A DNA stretch of 64,000 nt from Cylindrospermum sp. FACHB-282 (GTDB lineage Bacteria > Cyanobacteriota > Cyanobacteriia > Cyanobacteriales > Nostocaceae), in contig NZ_JACJRJ010000001.1 in NCBI RefSeq assembly GCF_014697195.1, forward strand, positions 168,000 through 231,999, read 5' to 3'. Positions 23,266 through 31,261 of this stretch are shown here, one piece after another (positions within the stretch are counted from its first letter, which is position 1; every line of letters begins with the position of its first letter). A model generated the notes under the pieces. The model did no database searches. It worked only from the letters and a program-made list of their open reading frames with translations, and was not told the DNA's origin. The position numbers and the translations under genes are program-made.

Positions 23266-23544
23266 GTGCAAAGGAAGTATCTAGCTAAAATTTTCGTGAC
23301 GCTTCGTCCTTCAGTCTTAGACCCTGCTGGTGTGGCTGTACAATCTGGCCTCAAGCAACTGGGATACGACAACGTTGAACAAGTGCGGATCGGTAAGTAC
23401 ATTGAAGTCACTATCATCTCACCTGATGAGCCGAAAGCGCGTCAAAACCTCGATCGCATCTGTGACCAAATGTTAGCAAATCCGGTAATTGAAAATTATC
23501 GCTTTGAGTTGATTGAGGTGGAATCACAGACGGGAGTCATTTGA
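23266..23544 (+). CDS. purS: Phosphoribosylformylglycinamidine synthase subunit PurS
   Basis: Small subunit that bridges PurL and PurQ in the FGAM synthase complex (purine step 4). The 92 residues start at GTG (MQRKYLAKIFVTLRPSVLDPAG) and contain GLKQLGYDNVEQVRIGKYIEV and NPVIENYRFE, the PurS signature. It is followed after 87 bp by purQ. The purL gene is not seen here. Confidence 0.93.
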   Translation: MQRKYLAKIFVTLRPSVLDPAGVAVQSGLKQLGYDNVEQVRIGKYIEVTIISPDEPKARQNLDRICDQMLANPVIENYRFELIEVESQTGVI

Positions 23545-23583
23545 TCTGGGGAGATAGGGAGACTACAAATTCCCTATTTCCCC

Positions 23584-23628
23584 TAATGACCAATGACTAA
23601 TGACCAATGACCAATGACTAATGACTAA
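23584..23628. repeat. Heptamer short tandem repeat (AATGACC/AATGACT)n
   Basis: Six imperfect copies fill the purS-purQ spacer and end 3 bp before the purQ start codon, leaving no room for a normal ribosome-binding site. Confidence 0.85.
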
Positions 23629-23631
23629 AAT

Positions 23632-24306
23632 ATGAAATTTGGGGTTTTGGTTTTTCCGGGTTCTAATTGCGATCGCGATGTGGCTTATGTCACCAGAGAC
23701 TTGCTAGGACAACCAACTCGCATGGTTTGGCATCAAGAAACGGATATTGCCGATTTGGATGTGGTAATCGTGCCTGGTGGTTTTAGTTATGGCGATTATC
23801 TGCGCTGTGGTGCGATCGCGCGGTTGTCACCTGTAATGCAGCAGGTTGTGGAACACGCCCAAAAGGGTAAGTTTGTCCTCGGTATTTGCAATGGATTTCA
23901 GGTATTAACTGAAGCTGGTTTATTACCTGGGGTATTGACCAGAAATCAGGATTTGCATTTTATTTGCGATCGCGTCCCCCTGAAAGTTGAGCGTAACAAT
24001 CTTTCTTGGACGCAAGCTTATGCAGAGGGAGAGGTTATCACCTTACCCATTGCACACGGGGAGGGGCGATTTTACGCTGATAAGGCAACTTTATCAGAAA
24101 TTGAAGATAACGGACAAGTATTGTTCCGCTATCAAGGGGAGAACCCCAACGGTTCGCTGAATAATATTGCCGGGATTTGCGATCGTCGAGGTAACGTCTT
24201 AGGGATGATGCCGCACCCAGAAAGGGCTTCAGACGCTGCTCTAGGGGGTAGTGATGGGTTAAGGTTGTTTCAGGGCTTATTAGAGAAAGTAGCAGCATTA
24301 GTTTAG
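23632..24306 (+). CDS. purQ: Phosphoribosylformylglycinamidine synthase subunit PurQ
   Basis: Class I glutamine amidotransferase subunit that supplies ammonia to PurL. The 224 residues start [17 protein letters not shown]. The nucleophile elbow GICNGFQVL carries the catalytic Cys (about residue 86), and the His-Glu pair lies in MMPHPER near 194. [10 protein letters not shown] is also typical. The purS-purQ arrangement supports the call. A hairpin with T-run follows. Confidence 0.96.
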   Translation: MKFGVLVFPGSNCDRDVAYVTRDLLGQPTRMVWHQETDIADLDVVIVPGGFSYGDYLRCGAIARLSPVMQQVVEHAQKGKFVLGICNGFQVLTEAGLLPGVLTRNQDLHFICDRVPLKVERNNLSWTQAYAEGEVITLPIAHGEGRFYADKATLSEIEDNGQVLFRYQGENPNGSLNNIAGICDRRGNVLGMMPHPERASDAALGGSDGLRLFQGLLEKVAALV

Positions 24307-24341
24307 GCAAGACATTCCCACCTCTCAATATTGAACCAAGC

Positions 24342-24376
24342 TAGGGACATAGCAATGCTGTGCCCCTAATTTTTTT
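24342..24376 (+). terminator. Probable terminator after purQ
   Basis: TAGGGACATAGCA/TGCTGTGCCCCTA imperfect hairpin followed by ATTTTTTT, 36 bp past the purQ stop. It belongs to the GTAGGGGCA palindrome family seen at 14209 and 59236. Confidence 0.65.
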
Positions 24377-24581
24377 GTATAACTGCGAATAGAATTCATC
24401 AGATATTTTTGCCACAATAGAATGCTCTTGTTAATACCGTTCTAGATCAGGTATTTCTCAAATTGGCAAAGTATTCGCAATCACCATACCATCCAAACTG
24501 ACTTGATAAATTGCTAATTAAATAAATCATCTATCTAATATCTAAATCAAGGCAAATTTATACAAGCTGGTGGATTCACTA

Positions 24582-26510
24582 ATGTCTATTTACGATCCAA
24601 TTCAACAATTTATTACCTGGCTACAAGCCTTTGAGCATCGTCTTTTACAAAACGAAGTTGATGTAGCAAAAAAGTTTATTTTACCTATGTTTCAATATCT
24701 CGGCTACCCAGAGAAATCCAGGTATGATCAATACCCTTTGAAAATGCATAATCTCGGAAACCAACTAATAAATTCAGAAATTGCTCAAATTTATTTTTCT
24801 ACAGATGAAATTGAAAAACAAAATGCAGATACAGCAGTCATTATTATTCAAATTGAAGAATTGCGAAAAACAAATTTATGCCAAGCGATTGAGCAAGCTA
24901 AATTTTATAGCGTTCATCTAAAACCATTATTCTTTATTGTCACTAATGGATATCATATTAAGGTTTTTCAGCGCCTGGGCTACTATAAGGAAGAATTAGT
25001 AATTGATATTACTATGGATGCGCTTAAAAATCCTCATATAGCATCAGAATTTTATAAACAGCTAAATTATAACTTTCTTAGAAATATTGATAAATATGCA
25101 TCCAATACTTTGTTATATGCCAAATATAAATTAATAGAAAAAATCATTAAAAATTATCCAGATTTACAGAAAACTTTAGAAATAGGTGATTTTCAGCCTA
25201 GCAATGCACGAAAAAATAACTGCTTAATTGTCGTGAAACCTAAAGTGGCAATTGAGTGCAATTTGCCTAAAGCTTTTGTAGAAGGTAATTGTATAATAGA
25301 GTTCAGTAGTCTCATTTTAAGAGGTTTAAAGATTAGCTTAAATCATCAATATATTTTAGGCAATTTTATGACGGGGATGGACACCAAACCTGATTGGGGA
25401 TGCCGTTCTTTTCTTAGACAACTAGATGAAAATGCTTTTGAGGTATATTTAGGACAAACAACTGTAATTTTATCAGACTTAGAAACGGCTGACTTGTGTT
25501 TGTGTATTGATGCAGTTTGCCAAGAATACCAAAAGACAATTATTGAATTTGAAAATGCTCTAGAAACATGGAATTTTCAATTTATAGAATTTGCAGGTAT
25601 TCGAGGTTTTTATCTATTTTCTGTTGAGCAAACATTGTGGGAGTTAATGCAGAAGTTTGCTAATGAATTTGATTATGCTCAAGGGAAATCAGAATGGCAT
25701 ATCTTCCATCAAGAAGATATATCAATTCGCATAAGTCGCGGTATTCGTGATCATGCTTTTATTTTGCCTAAATATGGTGGTATTTTTTCTCTTACCCCTA
25801 ATAATCAAATTAATATAATCTACGCGTTAAATGATGTACATTTACAATCTTTAGAACGAGGAAAAGTAACTTCATGGCAACAAGATATCGGCCCACGGGG
25901 AACTTGGACAGCTAGATATACTAAAGAATGGTTATTAGAAAAATATATCCCTAAAGTTATTAATTATTATTCTCAGCATTCACAAGTATCTGAAGCTGAA
26001 TGGCTATCAAAAATCACCATTTATCAATATGAGCGTGCGTCTATTAAAGAAATTAATGATATTAGAGATTTAGTTCCTTTTCTGCGGGATATCCAATCTT
26101 GGCTGCATATATATAGAGAAAATATTTCTGCTTCTATCTTGCGTCCATATTATAAAGCTTTTACAGATTTGGTGCGAAATACTGATTCAGCGATTTTGGG
26201 TATGGATTATATTATGGGAAATTTGCGGGGTGTTGAGTGGAAGAATTCACCAGAGCAAATTAATCTTAATTCACTAGGATGGACTTTTAAAGATGCGCTG
26301 AATTGTTTAGATGCACAAGTTGTGAAGATAAATAATTGTGAGTATGAGAAGAGTTTGCAAGCAGATTTAATCACTCGAACATTTATCTGGATGATAGAAC
26401 ATGGGAAAATTTCTTTTTCTCAATCTCAGATTAATGCTGCTAAACAGGCTTTGTTACCGCTTTGGAAATTAAGCCGCTTTCAAATACGTCATGTGTATCC
26501 TAATCGATAG
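24582..26510 (+). CDS. Large unknown protein with type I restriction HsdR N-terminal-like domain
   Basis: A 642-residue AT-rich gene. Residues 1-160 resemble the HSDR_N nuclease domain found at the N-terminus of type I restriction R subunits (FILPMFQYLGYPE, QAIEQAKFYSVHLKPLFFIVTNG near 110-130). The expected catalytic E/D-x-K is not evident at the usual strand, which reads AVIIIQIEE, so cleavage activity may be lost. No helicase motifs follow. The remaining 480 residues are unrecognised. GTG 24570 would add four residues. It has no partner HsdM/HsdS here. It lies at the edge of a block of nuclease-fold genes, so a defence role is plausible but unproven. Confidence 0.7.
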   Translation: MSIYDPIQQFITWLQAFEHRLLQNEVDVAKKFILPMFQYLGYPEKSRYDQYPLKMHNLGNQLINSEIAQIYFSTDEIEKQNADTAVIIIQIEELRKTNLCQAIEQAKFYSVHLKPLFFIVTNGYHIKVFQRLGYYKEELVIDITMDALKNPHIASEFYKQLNYNFLRNIDKYASNTLLYAKYKLIEKIIKNYPDLQKTLEIGDFQPSNARKNNCLIVVKPKVAIECNLPKAFVEGNCIIEFSSLILRGLKISLNHQYILGNFMTGMDTKPDWGCRSFLRQLDENAFEVYLGQTTVILSDLETADLCLCIDAVCQEYQKTIIEFENALETWNFQFIEFAGIRGFYLFSVEQTLWELMQKFANEFDYAQGKSEWHIFHQEDISIRISRGIRDHAFILPKYGGIFSLTPNNQINIIYALNDVHLQSLERGKVTSWQQDIGPRGTWTARYTKEWLLEKYIPKVINYYSQHSQVSEAEWLSKITIYQYERASIKEINDIRDLVPFLRDIQSWLHIYRENISASILRPYYKAFTDLVRNTDSAILGMDYIMGNLRGVEWKNSPEQINLNSLGWTFKDALNCLDAQVVKINNCEYEKSLQADLITRTFIWMIEHGKISFSQSQINAAKQALLPLWKLSRFQIRHVYPNR

Positions 26511-26530
26511 TTAAATAGGAAAATTCACTT

Positions 26531-26690
26531 AAAATAAAGCTTGTAGTAAGGACTTTAGTCCTTAAAAATCCGTGAGCATAACTAAAATGCCGAACGAATA
26601 GATATATTTTACAAAGGTGAGATTCTTTCTCCCTAAATATCCTTTAGTCGAGCGATAAATCGCTCACTACAAACAAAATCTGCATTTTAT
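26531..26690. mobile_element. Miniature repeat element with two terminal hairpins (MITE-like)
   Basis: Outer ends TTGTAGT and ACTACAA are inverted. Inside them are two perfect hairpins, AAGGACTTTAGTCCTT at the left and GAGCGATAAATCGCTC at the right. The same ends and flanks (AAATTAAAAGAAAGC-type left, ACTACAAACAAAATTT-type right) occur again at 49341-49425. No coding capacity. Confidence 0.7.
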
Positions 26691-27274
26691 AAAATTTGGG
26701 TTAAATCTAAGATAAAGCCTGGTAGAATATTTTCACCAGAAAGGCTAGGAGGATTTTTCAAAATTTCGATATCTTGCTGAGGACGATAAATTTCTACACG
26801 CTTGTTTTTCCTGTCTATCAGCCAAGCTAATTTAACTCCATTATCGATATATTCTTGCATTCTCTTTTGCAATGGTTTTAAGTTATCGCTGGGAGAACGC
26901 AATTCAATGACGAAATCAGGTGCAATAGGTGCAAATTTACTTTGTTGTTCTGGGGTTAAACTATCCCAGCGTTCTTTTTTAATCCAAGCAACGTCAGGAG
27001 AGCATTCTGTACCATTGGGAAGTTTAAAGCCGGTGGAAGAGTCGAAACCTTTACCTAATTTAGTTTGTTTATTCCAAATTCCTACTTCAACAGCGATATC
27101 AAAGTTACGATTACCTGTATCGCTGCCGGTTGGTGACATAATTAGTAGTTCTCCCGATGCTGTGCGTTCAAATCTCAAGTCGCGGTTGTTTTGACAGAGT
27201 TGAAAATATTGGTCGTCTGTTAAGTCGATTTTTATTTTCAGGGTAGGAGGTAAAGTGGTTGTCGTTGGGGACAT
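26687..27274 (-). CDS. Uma2-family PD-(D/E)XK endonuclease (DUF820)
   Basis: A 195-residue Uma2 protein, a family very abundant in cyanobacteria with a predicted restriction-endonuclease fold. The core shows ECSPDVAWIKKERW, then PDFVIELRSPSDNL (Asp and Glu of the PD-(D/E)XK site) and MQEYIDNGVKLAWLIDRKNKRVEIYRP, all classic for the family. Biological role is unknown. Its 3' end runs into the MITE-like element, and it diverges from the Argonaute operon, 225 bp away. Confidence 0.88.
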   Translation of the reverse strand: MSPTTTTLPPTLKIKIDLTDDQYFQLCQNNRDLRFERTASGELLIMSPTGSDTGNRNFDIAVEVGIWNKQTKLGKGFDSSTGFKLPNGTECSPDVAWIKKERWDSLTPEQQSKFAPIAPDFVIELRSPSDNLKPLQKRMQEYIDNGVKLAWLIDRKNKRVEIYRPQQDIEILKNPPSLSGENILPGFILDLTQIL

Positions 27275-27499
27275 AGGTTTAACCGCAGGATATTACTTTC
27301 TAGTTTAGTGCTGTGGGGTATAAAGATAAAGATGTTTAATATAAAAGTCTAATAAACCGAAATATTACATCAAATTTGACAAGTAAGTATAATTAATGTA
27401 AAATTTATTGTTATCCCCCTAAGCACAGTTCTTACTTATGATCCTAATTTTTCAAGATAATGTTTCAGGTACCAACTTCTATATCTGGACTATATAGAA

Positions 27500-28321
27500 A
27501 TGAAAGAACCCTACATACCATCTGCGAGTTATAACCTATGGTCAATGTTTAAGCCAGCAGTGGGAAAAGAAGAATGGTATTGTGATATGAAAAGAGGCTT
27601 TACAAAAGTTCGTCATAAAGAACCTGAAGTTAAGGCACTTTTAGATCAAGACACAATACATCAAGAAATTGGTAAATTGGCACAAAGGGGAGTTTACGAA
27701 TTTCATCAAGATATAATACTGTTAGAAAAGTCTGATGGTGTAGAAATAGTTGCAGAAATTCTGAAATTAAAAGAAAAATCAGATGAAGCTCAGGTACGAG
27801 TTATTTCTATTCTGCATAAATATTATCAACAACCCATTTTATTAGAAAAAAATATCATTAGCCTTAGCAGCGGTGATGAAGGATTTCCTAACCCAATTCG
27901 TATACAGCAAGGAAGTTATATTTTTAATCTATATGCACCTACTGACTGCATGTTTAGTGAGCCAGATGGTAAAGTCCACATTTTAGACTTCAAGACAGGT
28001 AAATCAAATTTTGACCGACGACAAGCTTACGTATATTTGTTAGCTGCTAGTTATCTTCATCCACAACAACCAGCTATTGCTTCATTCTATAATTTAGAAA
28101 ATGGCTTGGCTTCTGAAATAATTACAGCTAGTGCTGAAAAACTAAAATTTGTAGAAATAGAGCTAGAAGAAATATCTAAACGTCATGAAAATGAAAAGAG
28201 ACTTTATAGAAAAAACTTAGATGATTTTGCCAAAATATTTCCGCCAAATCCAGGTATTACTTGTAAGTATTGTGCTTTTAAGTCAATTTGTAAGTTTTCT
28301 CAATGTGAGGTTGTTCAGTGA
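27500..28321 (+). CDS. Cas4/RecB-like PD-(D/E)XK nuclease, partner of Argonaute
   Basis: A 273-residue nuclease. The active-site elements are Asp149 (APTDCMF), Asp163 and Lys165 (ILDFKTGK) and the RecB/Cas4-type Q-x3-Y motif at Gln175-Tyr179 (RRQAYVYLLAA). Cys28 near the N-terminus and a C-terminal cluster Cys255, Cys258, Cys264, Cys269 could hold an iron-sulfur cluster as in Cas4 and AddB. No helicase domain. Its stop overlaps the Argonaute start by 4 bp (GTGA), showing translational coupling. Cas4-like nucleases beside prokaryotic Argonautes have been noted in surveys; there is no CRISPR array or cas1/cas2 here. Likely role: processing guides or degrading invader DNA (inference). Confidence 0.85.
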   Translation: MKEPYIPSASYNLWSMFKPAVGKEEWYCDMKRGFTKVRHKEPEVKALLDQDTIHQEIGKLAQRGVYEFHQDIILLEKSDGVEIVAEILKLKEKSDEAQVRVISILHKYYQQPILLEKNIISLSSGDEGFPNPIRIQQGSYIFNLYAPTDCMFSEPDGKVHILDFKTGKSNFDRRQAYVYLLAASYLHPQQPAIASFYNLENGLASEIITASAEKLKFVEIELEEISKRHENEKRLYRKNLDDFAKIFPPNPGITCKYCAFKSICKFSQCEVVQ

Positions 28322-30609
28322 TTGTCAATACTGCAACTGTTAGTCAATCTGAACCATTTTATTCCAGCGAGATTTTTAGACTGAAGATTTTATCTCCTAG
28401 TATAATATGTTTTCAACTTACTCCTAAAGTTGAACAGGATGAAGGTATTCGTCTGAGCTTCCATCTTAGTCGTATTTTACCTAGTATAGTCATTATTTGG
28501 CATAAGCCCTATTTTTATGCTGTGGGTAAATGCAAAGAATCTATTAATGATTTACTTACAGAGTGGAAAGATATACTAGAACAACTTTTCCTAGAAGGAT
28601 TTACAGACTTTAGCGAACAAAGTTGGGATTTTCAAGAAGTACCAATTACTCAACCAGTCTCACCAATTATTATTGCCCAATTAGCCTATCAGGTATTAAA
28701 GTCAAGCAATCCTTACCCCTTTTTGTCAAAAATTGATTTTGCCAAAAATAATGTTGAAGTCAGACGTACAATTAAATTTTGGGCAGAAACTATTGAAATA
28801 GAAAATATTGAAGAACCTGCTATTACCTTAACTATTGAAAGCAAGTTTTTAATCAATAAAAATTTAAATGAATATTATTTAAAACATCCAGATAGCCACA
28901 ATCCTGATAAATTGTTAGTTGGACTAAGAGTTCAAGATCGTTCCCATGATATATCAAGTATTGGCACTATCACCAAACTTATTATGGACTCTACACCAGA
29001 ACATAGAGAAAAACTTATTAACCAGGCAAAACATGAAATTAGTAAGCAAGCACTTCGAGATGCTTTATCTGAAAAAATCTTAGTTGCTGTCCAGTTTGGT
29101 AAAAATAAAAAAGTTTATGAATATGGGATGGCAGCTTTGCGTCTCCGCATTACACCTGAAACAGCTAGTCGGTTTGGGGCAGACTGGGGACAATTACTTA
29201 AGGAAACTAAAATTCCATATCAAAAGCGGCAAGAGCTTTTGGTTTACTACAAAAGAGAAGCTGACAATGCTTTATCTGCATCTGGTTATGGATTTAAGTT
29301 AGAACAAAGTATCAACAGCCGTCACTATTCAGAGTTATTTTGGCAACCACCAGTTTCGATTGAAAATACTAAGTTAATATTTGGCAACGGATTTACTTAT
29401 AATCAAAGTCAAATCCTTGTCGGACTCTCTAAAGGTGGTGTTTATCGTCGTCACGAGACATATTTAAATCCATCAAGACCCATTCGGATTACTGTATTGA
29501 ATTTATGTGATTTAACTTTAGATGAGTTTATTGATAAACTCAAAGTAGCTTTAAAAAGCTATAAATTTGAGGGGCTATTTGTTACTCAATCAATATCACT
29601 AAAAAGTTTGAGTGGAACTGAGGCGAGAGTAAAAGCAGAGAGAGCAGTTAATGAATTAATGGATACTCCACCTGACATAGTTTTGACGTTTTTACCCCAG
29701 TGTGATCGTAAAGCTGATGAGCAAGCGGGAGGTAGTCTTTATCATACAATCTATGACCTATTAATTCGTCGCCAGATAGCTAGCCAGATCATTTACGAGA
29801 ATACCTTGAAGAATGCCAAAGATTATAAATATATTCTTCAGCAGGTGGTTCCAGGAATACTGGCAAAACTGGGTAATTTACCTTTTGTTCTAGCTGAAGC
29901 TTTACAAGTAGCTGACTATTTCATTGGTTTGGATATTTCAAGACAGTCTAAAGCAAAACTTTCCGGGACTGTAAATGCTTGTGCGAGCATTCGTCTTTAT
30001 GGCAAGCAAGGTGAGTTTATTCGCTATCGGCTGGAAGATGCTTTGATTGAAGGTGAAGAAATTCCTAAAAGAGTGCTAGAAAGATTGTTGCCAGCAAAGG
30101 AGCTACAGGATAAAACTGTACTGATTTATCGTGATGGGCGTTTTTGCGGTCAAGAAGTAGACAACCTCCTAGAATGGGCTAAAGCAATTGGCTGCAAATT
30201 GATATTAGTGGAGTGTAGAAAATCTGGAATTCCTCGACTATATAAGATGGTTGATAAAACTATAACTGATAACAAAGTAGAGAAAATTCTAACTGCACCC
30301 GAAAAAGGTTTAGCACTGCGTATTTCTTCTAGTGAAGCACTTTTGGTAACAACACAGGTTACAGAAAAAATAGGTCTTGCTTTTCCTCTACGCTTAACAA
30401 TTATTAATACAAACCACCCAGCCTTAATATCTCCTCCTATAGAAGAGGTAGTTGAAACTACTTTGAAGCTCACTTTGTTGCATCATGGAGCATTAAAAAC
30501 GCCTCGCCTACCAATGCCAGTATATGGAGCGCACAAGACAGCTAAATTGCGATTAAAGGGGATTTATCCAAGCAGTATGTTAGAGGGCGATCGCCAGTTT
30601 TGGCTTTAG
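28318..30609 (+). CDS. Long prokaryotic Argonaute (N-PAZ-MID-PIWI)
   Basis: A 763-residue Argonaute starting at GTG inside the nuclease stop. PIWI spans about 525-763: Asp539 (YFIGLDISRQ), a Glu-finger candidate Glu580/581 (EGEEIP), Asp606 (VLIYRDGRF) and a final His739 (VYGAHKTAKLRLKG), giving a DEDH-type tetrad as in active enzymes such as PfAgo. MID is about 385-525, with Y475-x3-Y479, Arg484-Arg485, Gln490 and KLGNLPF at 517-523. The usual Lys of the Y-x3-K phosphate pocket is Tyr. Residues 1-160 fit the N domain and about 170-320 a divergent PAZ. By family it uses short nucleic-acid guides to cut invader DNA or RNA. Guide and target type cannot be read from sequence. Confidence 0.92.
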   Translation: MIVNTATVSQSEPFYSSEIFRLKILSPSIICFQLTPKVEQDEGIRLSFHLSRILPSIVIIWHKPYFYAVGKCKESINDLLTEWKDILEQLFLEGFTDFSEQSWDFQEVPITQPVSPIIIAQLAYQVLKSSNPYPFLSKIDFAKNNVEVRRTIKFWAETIEIENIEEPAITLTIESKFLINKNLNEYYLKHPDSHNPDKLLVGLRVQDRSHDISSIGTITKLIMDSTPEHREKLINQAKHEISKQALRDALSEKILVAVQFGKNKKVYEYGMAALRLRITPETASRFGADWGQLLKETKIPYQKRQELLVYYKREADNALSASGYGFKLEQSINSRHYSELFWQPPVSIENTKLIFGNGFTYNQSQILVGLSKGGVYRRHETYLNPSRPIRITVLNLCDLTLDEFIDKLKVALKSYKFEGLFVTQSISLKSLSGTEARVKAERAVNELMDTPPDIVLTFLPQCDRKADEQAGGSLYHTIYDLLIRRQIASQIIYENTLKNAKDYKYILQQVVPGILAKLGNLPFVLAEALQVADYFIGLDISRQSKAKLSGTVNACASIRLYGKQGEFIRYRLEDALIEGEEIPKRVLERLLPAKELQDKTVLIYRDGRFCGQEVDNLLEWAKAIGCKLILVECRKSGIPRLYKMVDKTITDNKVEKILTAPEKGLALRISSSEALLVTTQVTEKIGLAFPLRLTIINTNHPALISPPIEEVVETTLKLTLLHHGALKTPRLPMPVYGAHKTAKLRLKGIYPSSMLEGDRQFWL

Positions 30610-30652
30610 GATTAACCTTAAATATAATTTTGGCAGGAGCGATCGCACCACC

Positions 30653-31216
30653 ATGACCACAACGCTACACCAAAAAATCACCTTAGCAGAGTTCCGCAAA
30701 CTGCCAGAAACCAAGCCTGCTAGTGAATTTATCGATGGTAAAATCTACCAAAAACCGATGCCACAAGGTAAACACTCGCGACTTCAACTTAAATTGTGTA
30801 ATGCAATTAATCAAGTAGTTGAAGAAGAACAAATTGCTTTAGCTTTTCCAGAACTACGCTGTAGCTTTGGTGAACGTTCAATTCTGCCAGATGTGACAGT
30901 CTTTGGTTGGGAAAGGATTCCTTTTGATGCTGCTGGGGAATTTGCAAATAGCTTTGAAATTTATCCCGATTGGACTATTGAAATTGTCTCAGCAGAAGAA
31001 AACACTACCAAAGTAATTAGAAATATTCTCTACTGTTTAAAATACGGTACAAAGTTAGGATGGTTAATTGACCCAGATGAACGGGTGATATTAGTATTTT
31101 TACCAGGACAAGAGCCTTTAGAAATAACTGGCGATGAACGCTTACCAGTACCACAATTTTTGCAACTGCATCTAACATCTACACAAATATTTACATGGCT
31201 CAAACCAGCAAAATAA
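30653..31216 (+). CDS. Uma2-family PD-(D/E)XK endonuclease (DUF820)
   Basis: A second Uma2 protein, 187 residues, 43 bp downstream of the Argonaute gene on the same strand with a HIP1 site in between. Core elements are ILPDVTVFGWERI, YPDWTIEIVSAEENTTKV (Asp and Glu present) and YCLKYGTKLGWLIDPDERVILVF. It is more divergent than the copy at 26687. It may be part of the same transcript or simply one of many Uma2 genes in the genome. Confidence 0.87.
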   Translation: MTTTLHQKITLAEFRKLPETKPASEFIDGKIYQKPMPQGKHSRLQLKLCNAINQVVEEEQIALAFPELRCSFGERSILPDVTVFGWERIPFDAAGEFANSFEIYPDWTIEIVSAEENTTKVIRNILYCLKYGTKLGWLIDPDERVILVFLPGQEPLEITGDERLPVPQFLQLHLTSTQIFTWLKPAK

Positions 31217-31223
31217 AACTCCT

Positions 31224-31255
31224 GTTACCCCCTCCTTGCTTCCGGGGAGGGGGTG
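31224..31255. terminator. GC-rich hairpin between convergent Uma2 and trpE genes
   Basis: ACCCCCTCC...GGGGAGGGGGT stem downstream of both converging genes. There is no strong T-run, so it is a possible bidirectional terminator or a dispersed repeat. Confidence 0.4.
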
Positions 31256-31261
31256 GGTTCT

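Noticed and set aside
26802..27194. 130-codon plus-strand frame inside the Uma2 gene
   Set aside because: Antisense shadow of the conserved Uma2 coding frame.
27275..31216. CRISPR array or cas genes near the Argonaute
   Set aside because: The Cas4-like nuclease prompted a check, but there are no regularly spaced repeats and no cas1 or cas2.
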